This document shows, piece after piece, positions 54,439-63,036 of a stretch of 64,000 bases of DNA. Source of the stretch: Magnaporthiopsis rhizophila. Lineage: Eukaryota > Ascomycota > Sordariomycetes > Magnaporthales > Magnaporthaceae. The notes under the pieces are model-generated. The model had not been told where the DNA came from, made no database searches, and worked only from the letters and a program-made list of their open reading frames with translations. How positions within the stretch are numbered: position 1 is the first letter of the stretch; each line of letters starts with the position of its first letter. The stretch spans positions 62,001 through 126,000 of the forward strand of contig PYSS01000052.1 of assembly GCA_003049465.1 (NCBI GenBank). The letters run 5' to 3'. Both the position numbers and the translations under genes were made by a program.

Positions 54439-56745
54439 ATGCTCTCCCTGCAGTCTCGAGACTTGAGAACCCCGTTTAGCTCCTTTTACCAGGCCCCGCC
54501 ACCCTTCCTGTCGACCCTCAAGCAGCTCAAGCCGGCCGCGTGCCCCAGCGTCTTCGGATACTACAATCCCAAGTCCATTGGGTACTCCCGCCGTCTTGGT
54601 GGTGATTACCTAAACATGGGCAAGGGGACCCAAGGTGACTTCACCAACTACTTTGCCAAGAGTCCTGGCGGGCGGCAGGCCTCGCCGCAGGCCAAAGCCG
54701 GCGGCAGCGTATGTTTCCTGTTCTGTCTGCCAGCGAGGGGACCTATCCCCAGTCACCAGCAAGCAAGCCTTTTGGACGGTTCCATGTGCTAACAAAGTTA
54801 TCCACAACTCAGAAGGCCAGGACTTCAAGCTCCTCTTCGTCCCGGAGCGGCTCCAGCGCGGATTCCAGCAGGAAACCAAAGTCGTCCTCCAGGTAAGTTG
54901 GACGCCTTGATACAGCACATGGCCGTTTTCTCAACCCATACTCTATTCTCCCGCATTATGTTGCTGACACAGCTGCCGTCGCGTCCCAGCATCAAGGAGG
55001 CCCTCACCGCCAAAACCAACGCCAAAAGCGCTCGTCACGCAATCGCTGCCACGCCCTTGGTCCATAAGAGCACCAAGTACGACGATTACGAGACGGACAG
55101 CGACGGCGATGACGCCTCCTCCTCCTCCAGCGGCAGCGGCGGCCTGGACTCGCCCGGATCCTACGCCAGCAGCAACAGCTCCCTGACGTCCATCCCTGGC
55201 CACGTACTCCGCGAGCGCATCCTCGAGCAGCGTCGGCAGGAGCTGGTGGACGAGGTGATGGTGCGCTTCTACGCCTTCTTCTCGCCCTGGCTCGAGGCCA
55301 ACTTTGGCATCGAGTGCTACGACGACGACGGCGGCGGCGGCGGCAGTGGCGGTGGTGGTGGTGGTGGTGGTGGCCGCGGTGGCGGTGGCGGTAGCCGGAA
55401 CGGCGGCGGCGGGACGGCTGGCGGGTCCTCGGGCGGCGGCGGTGGTGGCGGCGGTAGCAGGAAGAGGCAGCAGCGTGATGATACCGATTCTGGCGGCGAG
55501 GACGGCGGCGACGGCGGCGGCCGCGGCTCCGGCGACGAGGGCAACGGCGGCGGCCGCAGGGGCAACACCAAGCGCCCCAGACGCGACAGCGGCACGCACC
55601 GGTACGGCCCCAGGTTCGCTTGCCCCTTTTTCAAGCACGACCAGAAGCGGTACGGCAAGGTGCGGACGTGCTGCGGGCCTGGGTGGGATGCCGACGATAT
55701 CCATCGGTTGAAGTATGCAGACCTCTCTTCTTTCTTTCTTTTTTTTTTTCGTCTTCCCTGCAGCCCCACTCGCTATCTCTTCTGTTTCACCAAAAGTTGG
55801 AACTAAATCATACCACTCCAAAAAAAAAAAAAAACGCAGGGAACACCTTGAGCGCAAACACTCTCCCCCAGAGTACATGTGCAATCGATGCCTGGTCGAC
55901 TTCAAGAAAGAGGAAGCCCTGGCGAAGCACCAGAGGTCCAAAGTGGCCTGCCAGACGAGAGAGCGCAAGCACGGCGACGTGCATCTGACCCGGGAGCAGA
56001 TGAAGAAGCTCAAGGCCAGGTTTGGAGCCGGGCTCACGGCCCGCCAAAAGTGGGAGAGGATCTACGCCATCGTGTTTCCCGGCGCCGAGATCCCCAAGGA
56101 TCCCTGTGAGGAAGCCGTTTCTTTGTTTCCATCTCACCCCCCAGCCAGCCAGCCCCCTTCCCTTGCGCAATGCAACGAACAATGGACTAATGTGTCTCAG
56201 ACTACGCGGGTGGCCTCACCCCAGTGCAGCAGTTTGGCGAGTTCATCAGGAGCGAACTCCCCTCGGCTATCCGGCGGAATGCCGAGGCCGACAAGTCCCT
56301 GCAGGAGTTTGAGAGGATCTTCCTGGATAACTTTACCACGTATCTCTCAAAGGCCATCAGCGTCGTGTCCAAGCAGTTCCAAGAGCTCCAGCAGCAGCAG
56401 CAGCAGCAGCAGCCGGAGGAGACGCCGGCAATCAAGGTCGGGTCGATGACCAGCTCCCGTTGCCCGCCATCTCCTTCGACCGAGAGCAGCGGGTCTCTAC
56501 CTTCCCCTGGTCCCCTCCATTCGTCGCTCACAGAGGATTTCCCCGATTTCTCGGCGGTGACGGCGGCGGCGGATGGCCCCATCTCGCAGAGTTTGATGTC
56601 GGTGCAGCAGCCAGTTGACCCGTCGATTGGACCTTTGTTCGATCAGCTCTTGTCCGGGTACTCCGCCGGCGGTTTCCCTGATGGCCAGTTCCAGGTGTAT
56701 GCAACCTGGGACCCATCCGGTGCCTCATTTCCTTCCTATCCTTGA
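54439..56745 (+). CDS. C2H2-like zinc-finger protein with long Gly-rich linker
   Basis: Five exons (54439-54708, 54813-54892, 54990-55712, 55840-56105, 56201-56745) give 627 residues. The zinc-binding region at about 328-400 has CPFFKHD, CCGPGW, IHRLKEHLERKH, then CNRCLVDF and a terminal H...C; this pattern is common in fungal C2H2-like proteins of unknown role. Before it lie a Ser-rich segment, an acidic/Ser-rich part, a helical stretch (RERILEQRRQELVDEVM) and about 60 residues of nearly pure Gly with Ser/Arg. After it come a basic helix, then FGEFIRSELPSAI, a Gln run and a Pro/Ser-rich tail. Likely nuclear and possibly a transcription regulator; inferred. Exon 2 was set in the frame giving KARTSSSSS because only that phase continues into SIKEALTAK; the other frame of exon 2 also reads plausibly. 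An internal Met at 54616 (MGKGTQGDF) is an alternative start. Confidence 0.78.
55322..55470 (+). repeat. GGC/GGT coding repeat (poly-glycine)
   Basis: Near-continuous GGN triplets interrupted by Ser/Arg/Asn codons inside the zinc-finger gene. Expansion-prone. Confidence 0.85.
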
Positions 56746-57178
56746 ACTTTCTCACAGGGGCGCCACTCCCTCAGCGAACTGTAGGCACTCTTTCACATTT
56801 GAGTCCATCCTGATGGCTTCTTGACGACTTTTCCCACTCGTTTATGTGTTGGTACAGTGGAAATCTCCGCTATCCTCTCATTTGCTCTGTGCACGCCAAC
56901 TGTCTTGTTCTCCTTCCTTATCTCCATTGTCTCTCTTGTTGCCTCGCTCTCTACCAACAAAGCTAGCCACGTATTGGCGATCAGCTCGGACGGGGGTTTG
57001 CGGATCAAAAAGAAGGACAGTGGAGGTTGTCCTAACAGCAGACGTGATCGCGCGTCAGTTCTTATGTTCTGAATACTATTTTTGTCCCCATACTCGATAC
57101 ACGGAAGAAAACACCATAACAAATCGACACTTATTATTCAGTAGCACAAAAGCGGATAAATGCATATTTCAATCCAAC
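56746..57178. other. Intergenic between convergent genes
   Basis: 3' flanks of the zinc-finger gene (+) and nitrilase (-). Nothing else seen. Confidence 0.6.
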
Positions 57179-58849
57179 CTAGTAATATGGCAGTGGACTG
57201 AGATCAAGTCCCTCGACGGAGAACTTAAAAGAGTCGTTTCGCGAGTAGCTGCCAGCTGCGTCGAGATCCAACCTGCCGCGGATGCATTCCTCAAAGTCGA
57301 CGTCGGCAATGTTGATGGTCGAATCGTCTTCCCACTGCGGCTCGGCCAGGACGTCGCCGTACGGGCCAGTGATGCAGGAGCCGCCTCGTGAGATGAACTG
57401 GCCGCCGCCTGATGAGTAGATTTTCTTGTTTCCTTGCGTCGTCGTGCAAACACTATTTGTGGCAGCCTGATGCAGTTTGCCCCTGGTATCATGGGACGCC
57501 GCCGTCTTGCTCCCCAAATCTCCGCTGTCCATGTCGTCGCCGTCGTCGTGATCCAGTTTCGAGCAGAGGACGATCTCGTTGCCGTACTCGTCAAAGATGG
57601 ACCTTCTCCGCCTGGCGCCACCAGTCCTGGCTGTGGCCTTTGGGCTGACGCTGCCGGGCTTGTCCAAGCACGGTAGCACAATCTCGTGCCCGTCTTCCGT
57701 GATGATCGACGTCCTCCTACGGCGGCTCGAGATGGGCGGGGGATCCGCCGACTCGACATCGTATTCACCACCCAAGGCCACCGGTCCTGCCGACATCCAA
57801 GAGGTGCCAGCGTCGCTTCCTGCCGGCTCACTCGCCAGGGCGCCGCCGACGCCGCCATCCCTTTCCTGAGAGGCGCTGATTTGCTGTTGCTGCTGGACGC
57901 TCCCGCCGCCGCTGCCGCTAGAAGATGGCCTTTGGCGTACGCACATATTGGCGCTGACGACGAAACATCGCCCCTCGGCGCCGATAGTGCGCATCAGGGA
58001 CAGCCAGGCGTCGCGGCCGTCGGCGGTGGGCGCCAGATAGAGGTTGATGTTTTGCGCGTACAGGGCCTGTCGTAGCAGCGGCATGTAGCTCTCCCAGCAG
58101 ATGGCGGCGGCCATGTTTATGCGCACGCCTCGAATGGTGGTCGAAACGGCGCGCAGCGTGGCTGGAGAACCCTGTGCCCAGACTAGGCGCTCGCTTCCAG
58201 TCTGTCGGAGTAAGTGATGAGATGTCAGGTTAACGGCTGTACCAGGGAGCAAGAACATACGTGCCCACGACGGGACAAAGACAAGGCGAGGGAAGCTTAC
58301 CGGCATAACCTTTCTACGCTTGCCAATCATGCCGAGCTTGGGGCAGACGTAGACGGCCGCGCAGTAGAGGCTACCGCCAGCGCGCTCGATGCAGCCGACG
58401 ACGAGGAAGACGCCCGTTCGACGCGCAATGGCCTCGAGCCTCTCGCGCGTGCCGTCTCCTCTCTTGGCGCCGGGCGGCGCGCTCCCGTTGTGAGCACCGT
58501 CGCCGGCGGAGGAGGTTTCCTGGTCGGTCTCGAGCTGCCGCTTCACCCAGGCGCTGCCGGCGCCGGCGCCTCCCGGGCCGACCGTGTCGCCAAGGTCGAC
58601 GGCGGCGCGGAAGTAGCGGCGGAACTCCTCGCGGCCGTCGGCGGACCGGTTGCCGACGGCGCAGCCAAAGGTCGAGCCGCGCGGGTAGCCGCCGATGAAG
58701 GCCTCAGGCAGGAGCAGGATGTCGACGCCTAGCCTCGAAGCTTGGACGACCACGCGCTCCAGCAGCGCGAGGGTCTCGGCGGTCGTGGCCTGCGTCGCCG
58801 GGGAGGCCGTGCCGAGTCTGATGGTTTGGGGCGATGGTGCAGGCATCAT
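57179..58849 (-). CDS. Nitrilase with a large repeat-bearing insertion
   Basis: Exons 58849-58301 and 58201-57179 give 523 residues; the 99-nt intron joins MP to TGSERLVW. Nitrilases hydrolyse nitriles to carboxylic acids and ammonia. The catalytic triad is present: E49 (LLLPEAFIGGYPRG), K180 (in KRRKVMP) and C218 (AAAICWESY). After FVVSANMCVR (about 265-273) the normal course of the family would reach the FISRGGSCITGP segment within a few tens of residues. Here about 175 residues intervene (274-450), low-complexity and Gln/Ser/Gly-rich, with two related units: RRRRTSIITEDGHEIVL and RRRRSIFDEYGNEIVL. The intron length is a multiple of three and has no stop, so a retained form would stay in frame with 33 extra residues between K180 and C218. 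Substrate unknown. Confidence 0.88.
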   Translation of the reverse strand: MMPAPSPQTIRLGTASPATQATTAETLALLERVVVQASRLGVDILLLPEAFIGGYPRGSTFGCAVGNRSADGREEFRRYFRAAVDLGDTVGPGGAGAGSAWVKRQLETDQETSSAGDGAHNGSAPPGAKRGDGTRERLEAIARRTGVFLVVGCIERAGGSLYCAAVYVCPKLGMIGKRRKVMPVSFPRLVFVPSWARMFLLPGTAVNLTSHHLLRQTGSERLVWAQGSPATLRAVSTTIRGVRINMAAAICWESYMPLLRQALYAQNINLYLAPTADGRDAWLSLMRTIGAEGRCFVVSANMCVRQRPSSSGSGGGSVQQQQQISASQERDGGVGGALASEPAGSDAGTSWMSAGPVALGGEYDVESADPPPISSRRRRTSIITEDGHEIVLPCLDKPGSVSPKATARTGGARRRRSIFDEYGNEIVLCSKLDHDDGDDMDSGDLGSKTAASHDTRGKLHQAATNSVCTTTQGNKKIYSSGGGQFISRGGSCITGPYGDVLAEPQWEDDSTINIADVDFEECIRGRLDLDAAGSYSRNDSFKFSVEGLDLSPLPYY

Positions 58850-59441
58850 GTTGATGTTTGTTGGACGGTTAGGGATGTTTCAAGCGCCGCCGCCTTTGCT
58901 TGAATGAAAGGCCGGCTGCCTGGACTGAAGCATGCGAGGGAGGAGGAGATGAGAAACCGGAATCAATGCGGCCTAGACTGAAGTTCTAAAGTGGCTCGAC
59001 CATTGATGGTCATTACCCCGCACGCTCTGCCACAGGTTGACGGCGTCTGATGCTTCTGGGAGAAATGGGCTGTAACGGGATCCGGACATGTGACGTAATG
59101 GTCTAGGCCCGCAGCGACCCGACGCCGCACGCAGTCGCCCGCGATGTCTCCTCCCAGTGGAAGGCGCAACCGGAATCAAAGAGCTTCCATCGGAGACCGA
59201 GTTTCGAGCACAATCTTGGACCGTTTTTAATTCCTAAATGAACCTATGTGGTTTTCATATGTTTTATCTTCCCGTGTAATCTCAAGAGCAAAAATCAAGT
59301 CTAATTTAATTCCACAAACCGACCACTCTTTTCCCCTCCCTTTTCGGGGTTCCCCAGAAAACGCTGTGCAATTGGCTTAGTGGGTAGCTCAAGGGCAAGC
59401 AGCCCACGACAGCCAGCCGCCAGTGCCAATCTTCTGGCCAG
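58850..59441. other. Intergenic, nitrilase promoter and chorismate synthase 3' flank
   Basis: About 590 bases, AT-rich around 59220-59330. No gene or RNA recognised. Confidence 0.6.
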
Positions 59442-60719
59442 TTACTGCTTCGACGCCCCCGCCGAAACCCCATTGCCAGCAGGCGGGCCCGATGGCACCG
59501 TCTGGCTCAGGACCGGCAGGAGGCTCCGAGCCGTGTGCCTGGCCTGCTGCGTGAGCAGGGCATCCATGAGCACGATGGCCGCCATGGCCTCGACGATGGG
59601 CACAGCCCGCGGCACAACGCAGGGATCGTGCCTTCCCTTGGCCGCTAGCACGCCCTCGGACTCGCCGTCGTACGTGGCCGTCCGCTGCTCCTGGCCGATG
59701 GTCGCTGGCGGCTTGAAAGCCACGCTAAAGTAGATGGGGGCTCCGTTGGTGATGCCGCCCTGGATGCCGCCCGAGAAGTTGGTCTTTGTGGTCAGCTTGG
59801 GCTTGGTTCGCCCAAACTGCTGCTGCTGATGCTCTGCCGTGTCCTTCTCCTCGGCCGGAGCCTTGACAAAGGGGTCGTTATGTATCGAGCCCGGGATCTG
59901 ACAGCCGCCGAAGCCGGAGCCGATCTCGAATCCCTTGGTTGCGGGGATGCTGAGCATGGCGTGTGCGAGCATCGCCTCAAATTTGTCAAAGCACGGCTCG
60001 CCCAGACCGGCGGGGGCGTTGCGGATGACGCAGTGGATGGTGCCGCCGATGCTGTCCTCGCGCTCCTTGAATTCGGCGATGAGGTCGCGCATCTTCTTTG
60101 ACGCGGCCGCGTCCGGGCAGCGGACGGGCAGGTGAGCGTCGACGGTGGCGCGGTCGACCGTCTGGAGCAGCGACAGGAACTCGGGGTTTGTGCAGGGCGT
60201 CGGGTGCTCCGGCGTGGGCGGGAACAGGAAGGCGTTGCCGACGGAGCTGACAAAGGCGGTGATCTCGACGCCATAGGCCAGGCGCAGGTACTTTTCGGCG
60301 ATGGCACCGGCAGCCACTCGGCCGATGGTCTCGCGGGCGGAGCTCCGGCCGCCGCCGCTGCTGGCCTTGACGCCGTACTTCTCGAGGTAGGTCCAGTCGG
60401 CGTGGCTGGGGCGGGGGTACAGGTCCATTGTGCTGTTGCCGTAGTCGCGGGGCCGCTGGTCCTTGTTGAGCACGCGCAGGCCGATCGGGGTGCCCAGGGT
60501 GACGCCGAACTCAGTGCCCGACTGGATCTCGACCTTGTCGGCCTCGTTGCGCGGCGTCGTGATGTCGGACTGGCCCGGCCGCCGCCTGTCCATCTGCGGC
60601 TGGATGTCCTCCTCCGTCAGCTGCATCCCGGGCGGGACGCCGTCCACGATGCAGCCGACGGAGCGGCAGTGTGACTCGCCATACGTGGTGACGCGGAAGG
60701 TGGTGCCGAAGGTCGACAT
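59442..60719 (-). CDS. Chorismate synthase
   Basis: Intronless, 425 residues. Converts 5-enolpyruvylshikimate-3-phosphate to chorismate, the last step of the shikimate pathway to Phe, Tyr and Trp, using reduced FMN; fungal enzymes also have flavin reductase activity. Signatures seen: GESHCRSVGCIVDGVPPGM at the start, GGGRSSARETIGRVAAGAI, GSGFGGCQIPGS, FSGGIQGGITNG and RHDPCVVPRAVPI. MSTFGTTFRV is the typical fungal N-terminus, so 60719 is chosen over an ATG 28 codons upstream. A short Gln/Glu-rich insertion (near EEKDTAEHQQQQ) precedes the last core motif. The gene is divergent from the lipoate ligase gene, sharing 362 bp. Confidence 0.96.
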   Translation of the reverse strand: MSTFGTTFRVTTYGESHCRSVGCIVDGVPPGMQLTEEDIQPQMDRRRPGQSDITTPRNEADKVEIQSGTEFGVTLGTPIGLRVLNKDQRPRDYGNSTMDLYPRPSHADWTYLEKYGVKASSGGGRSSARETIGRVAAGAIAEKYLRLAYGVEITAFVSSVGNAFLFPPTPEHPTPCTNPEFLSLLQTVDRATVDAHLPVRCPDAAASKKMRDLIAEFKEREDSIGGTIHCVIRNAPAGLGEPCFDKFEAMLAHAMLSIPATKGFEIGSGFGGCQIPGSIHNDPFVKAPAEEKDTAEHQQQQFGRTKPKLTTKTNFSGGIQGGITNGAPIYFSVAFKPPATIGQEQRTATYDGESEGVLAAKGRHDPCVVPRAVPIVEAMAAIVLMDALLTQQARHTARSLLPVLSQTVPSGPPAGNGVSAGASKQ

Positions 60720-61081
60720 GGTGATGGCGAGGGCTAAGACTTGGGGCTTGCTGGCGTCCGAGTGCAGGTTCAAAAACGGACAATTGGCTCGTGGATGTTG
60801 CACAGCGCGCTGTCAGCGGGTCGTATCGGTTGCTCGAGGGCAGATATGGACACGACAGAGAGTCTGGCTCTGAGGGACAGGTGGTCGAAGATACGTCGAA
60901 GAGTGAACACCCGAAAACCGAGGTCTTTCAATGACGGCCAGAGTCATACCACACCCGCAGGTACCTCATGTACATCCCCCGCGCCTGCGATAATCGGAGG
61001 TGGGGGGACGGTGGGTCCGTTTCTTCCATGCGGCAGCAGGGATTGGCTGAACGGTGGGCCACCCGAGGACGGAATGATACC
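60720..61081. promoter_or_regulatory. Shared divergent promoter of chorismate synthase and lipoate ligase genes
   Basis: 362 bp between the two start codons. It includes GAGTCA (TGACTC on the chorismate-synthase strand) at 60941-60946. Confidence 0.6.
60941..60946 (-). promoter_or_regulatory. Candidate CPC1/Gcn4 site (TGACTC)
   Basis: Matches six of the seven bases of TGA(C/G)TCA, about 222 bases upstream of the chorismate synthase ATG. Cross-pathway control of aromatic amino acid genes by CPC1/Gcn4-type factors is established in fungi. A six-base match can occur by chance. Confidence 0.35.
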
Positions 61082-62724
61082 ATGCTAAGCCGGATTCGGA
61101 AATACCGTCGCAGCAATCGACTTCGGACCCTCCGAGACGTGAGGTTTTTTTTTCGGTCGGTGCCGCACCCCGCGAGCCTGGCAAGGGTGTCACTGGTTCG
61201 GCAGAGCACACACATCCCACGCATGGCTCTCCGGCATGCGCAGGCCGCCGGACGCGTCGTTAACGTCGTCGGCCGCGCCCTGACCGAGGCCGCGTCGAAC
61301 CCTCAGCACCGGCTGCAGATATACGTGTCTCGCGATGATGATCCCCGCGTGAACCTCGCCATCGAACAGCACTTGCTCGAGGCCTCGCACCGCGACTCCC
61401 GCATCCTGTTTCTGTACGCCAACCGGCCCAGCGTCATCATAGGCCGGAGCCAGAACCCCTGGCTCGAGACGGACCTCGCCCGCATCCGCAATGGCCTCCC
61501 ACCGCCGCCGCCGCCGCCTGCGTCTGCAGGAAACCCCGGCAGCCCCGTCCCCGTCGACCTGGTCCGGCGGCGCTCCGGCGGCGGCGCCGTCTTCCACGAC
61601 CGGGGCAACATGAACTACAGCGTCATCGCCCCGCGCGCCGGCTTCGACCCGGACAGGCACGCGCTGATGGTCGCGGCCGCCCTGCGCGAGGCCCTGGCCG
61701 TGCCCGGCGTCCGCGTCACGGAGCGCCACGACATTGTCATGGACGTCCCCCTCGTCCCGCCGGCGGTCTCGACCTTCAAGATCTCGGGCTCCGCCTACCG
61801 CCTCAACGGCATGCGCTCGCTGCACCACGGCACCTGCCTGCTCTGCTCCCCGCACCTGTCGCAGATCGGGCCACTGCTGCGCTCGCCCGCCGAGCCCTTC
61901 CTCCGCTCCACCGGCATCGCGAGCGTGCGCTCTCCGGTGCGCAACGTCGGCGCCGACCCGGCCGCGTTCCAACAGGCCGTGCGCGACCGCTTCACGGCGA
62001 AGTACCAACATCATCTGATCGGCGGTGACGGCCAGGACCATTCTCTCTTCGTCGGGAGTGTGGGCGGCGATGCCGTCGAGATCCCGGAGGTGGCAAAGGT
62101 GATCGCGGAGCTACGGGTAAGCCACGCGGAGCCGGATATACCTACTTACTCCTTGATTAGATCCCCATAAATGATATATATTTTTCCTTTCCTCCGCCGT
62201 GACATTTCGTCTTGCTAACCGACTCGTTCTGTTGGTTAAGTCTCCCCAGTGGACGTTTGGTCAGACCACGCAGTTCACCTTCTCGACCCACCCAACCGAT
62301 GACGACCCAAGGGAGAGGCCACCTCCACCCCCAGACGTCCCCTCTGATGTTGGTAATTTTTTTTCGTTTTCTCGTTGTTGACACACGGGCCGAGGCATCG
62401 CTAATCTCCACACGTTGCCTGCAACCAACGTCACATCGCATCTAGTTCCGGGCAACCATGACGATACGCTATGGCAAAATAAAAAATTGCGATATAACCG
62501 GCGTCGTCGGCTCCGCCGCCGCCGCCTCGCCATTATCACCGCAACACACCACCTTCTCTTCAGGGGCCGAGACCGTGGCGTCTCTCGGCAGCGCCTTAGT
62601 GGGCCTGAGCATGCACGAGATCACGGACTGGCGGGACGCGCTGGCCCGGCTCTCGCCCGTCTCGCCGACCACCTTATCCGTTGGGAGGTGGCTGAACGGT
62701 ATTTTTGGAAACACCTGTCCCTGA
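61082..62724 (+). CDS. Mitochondrial lipoate-protein ligase A / lipoyltransferase
   Basis: Exons 61082-62116, 62241-62348 and 62446-62724 give 473 residues. Homologue of yeast Aim22/Lip3, which puts lipoyl groups on 2-oxoacid dehydrogenases in mitochondria. Motifs: YANRPSVIIGRSQNPW, RRRSGGGAVFHDRGNMNYS, and KISGSAYR with the lipoyl-AMP-binding Lys. The start at 61082 adds an Arg-rich, acid-poor leader (MLSRIRKYRRSNRLRTLRD) suited to mitochondrial import; MALRHAQ at 61223 is the alternative. Exon 3 starts at TTCCGGGCAACC because this phase gives TMTIRYGKIKNCDITG and then the final helical part (LSMHEITDWRDAL). That requires the donor GAT|GTTGGT, which fits GTNNGT but is not the commonest form; a GTAATT donor four bases later would need another acceptor. 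A poly-Pro run lies between the two N-terminal motifs. Confidence 0.86.
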
Positions 62725-63036
62725 GAATAATCATCGGGCCCCCTTCGGAAACAAATATGTGTAAAACGACTCTACATAAAACCCAACATGCCAGGTCCAA
62801 AAGCCTCACATATACTTGTATATCATAGATAAGTAGATATGATACCCCCTTGCACAGACGCCCGTCAGTTATCGCGTCGTCACTTGATCGTCCAGCCCAG
62901 TTACTGTAATAATAGAACCCAGTAGATGGCCTGTCGTGCTTGTTCCATGTACATGGCATGCTCCTTTCCACACTTCTCGCCGGCAACAAGCTCTCGTCCA
63001 CAAATTACTCATATACCTAGGTAGGCACCTGGGTAC
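62725..63036. other. Short intergenic, convergent 3' ends
   Basis: Between the lipoate ligase and vps11 stops. Contains CCTAGGTAGGCACCTGGGTA near 63017. Confidence 0.6.

Noticed and set aside
54813..54892. Alternative frame of zinc-finger exon 2 (EGQDFKLLFVPERLQ)
   Set aside because: It does not continue in phase into the next exon; the Ser-rich frame does on both sides.
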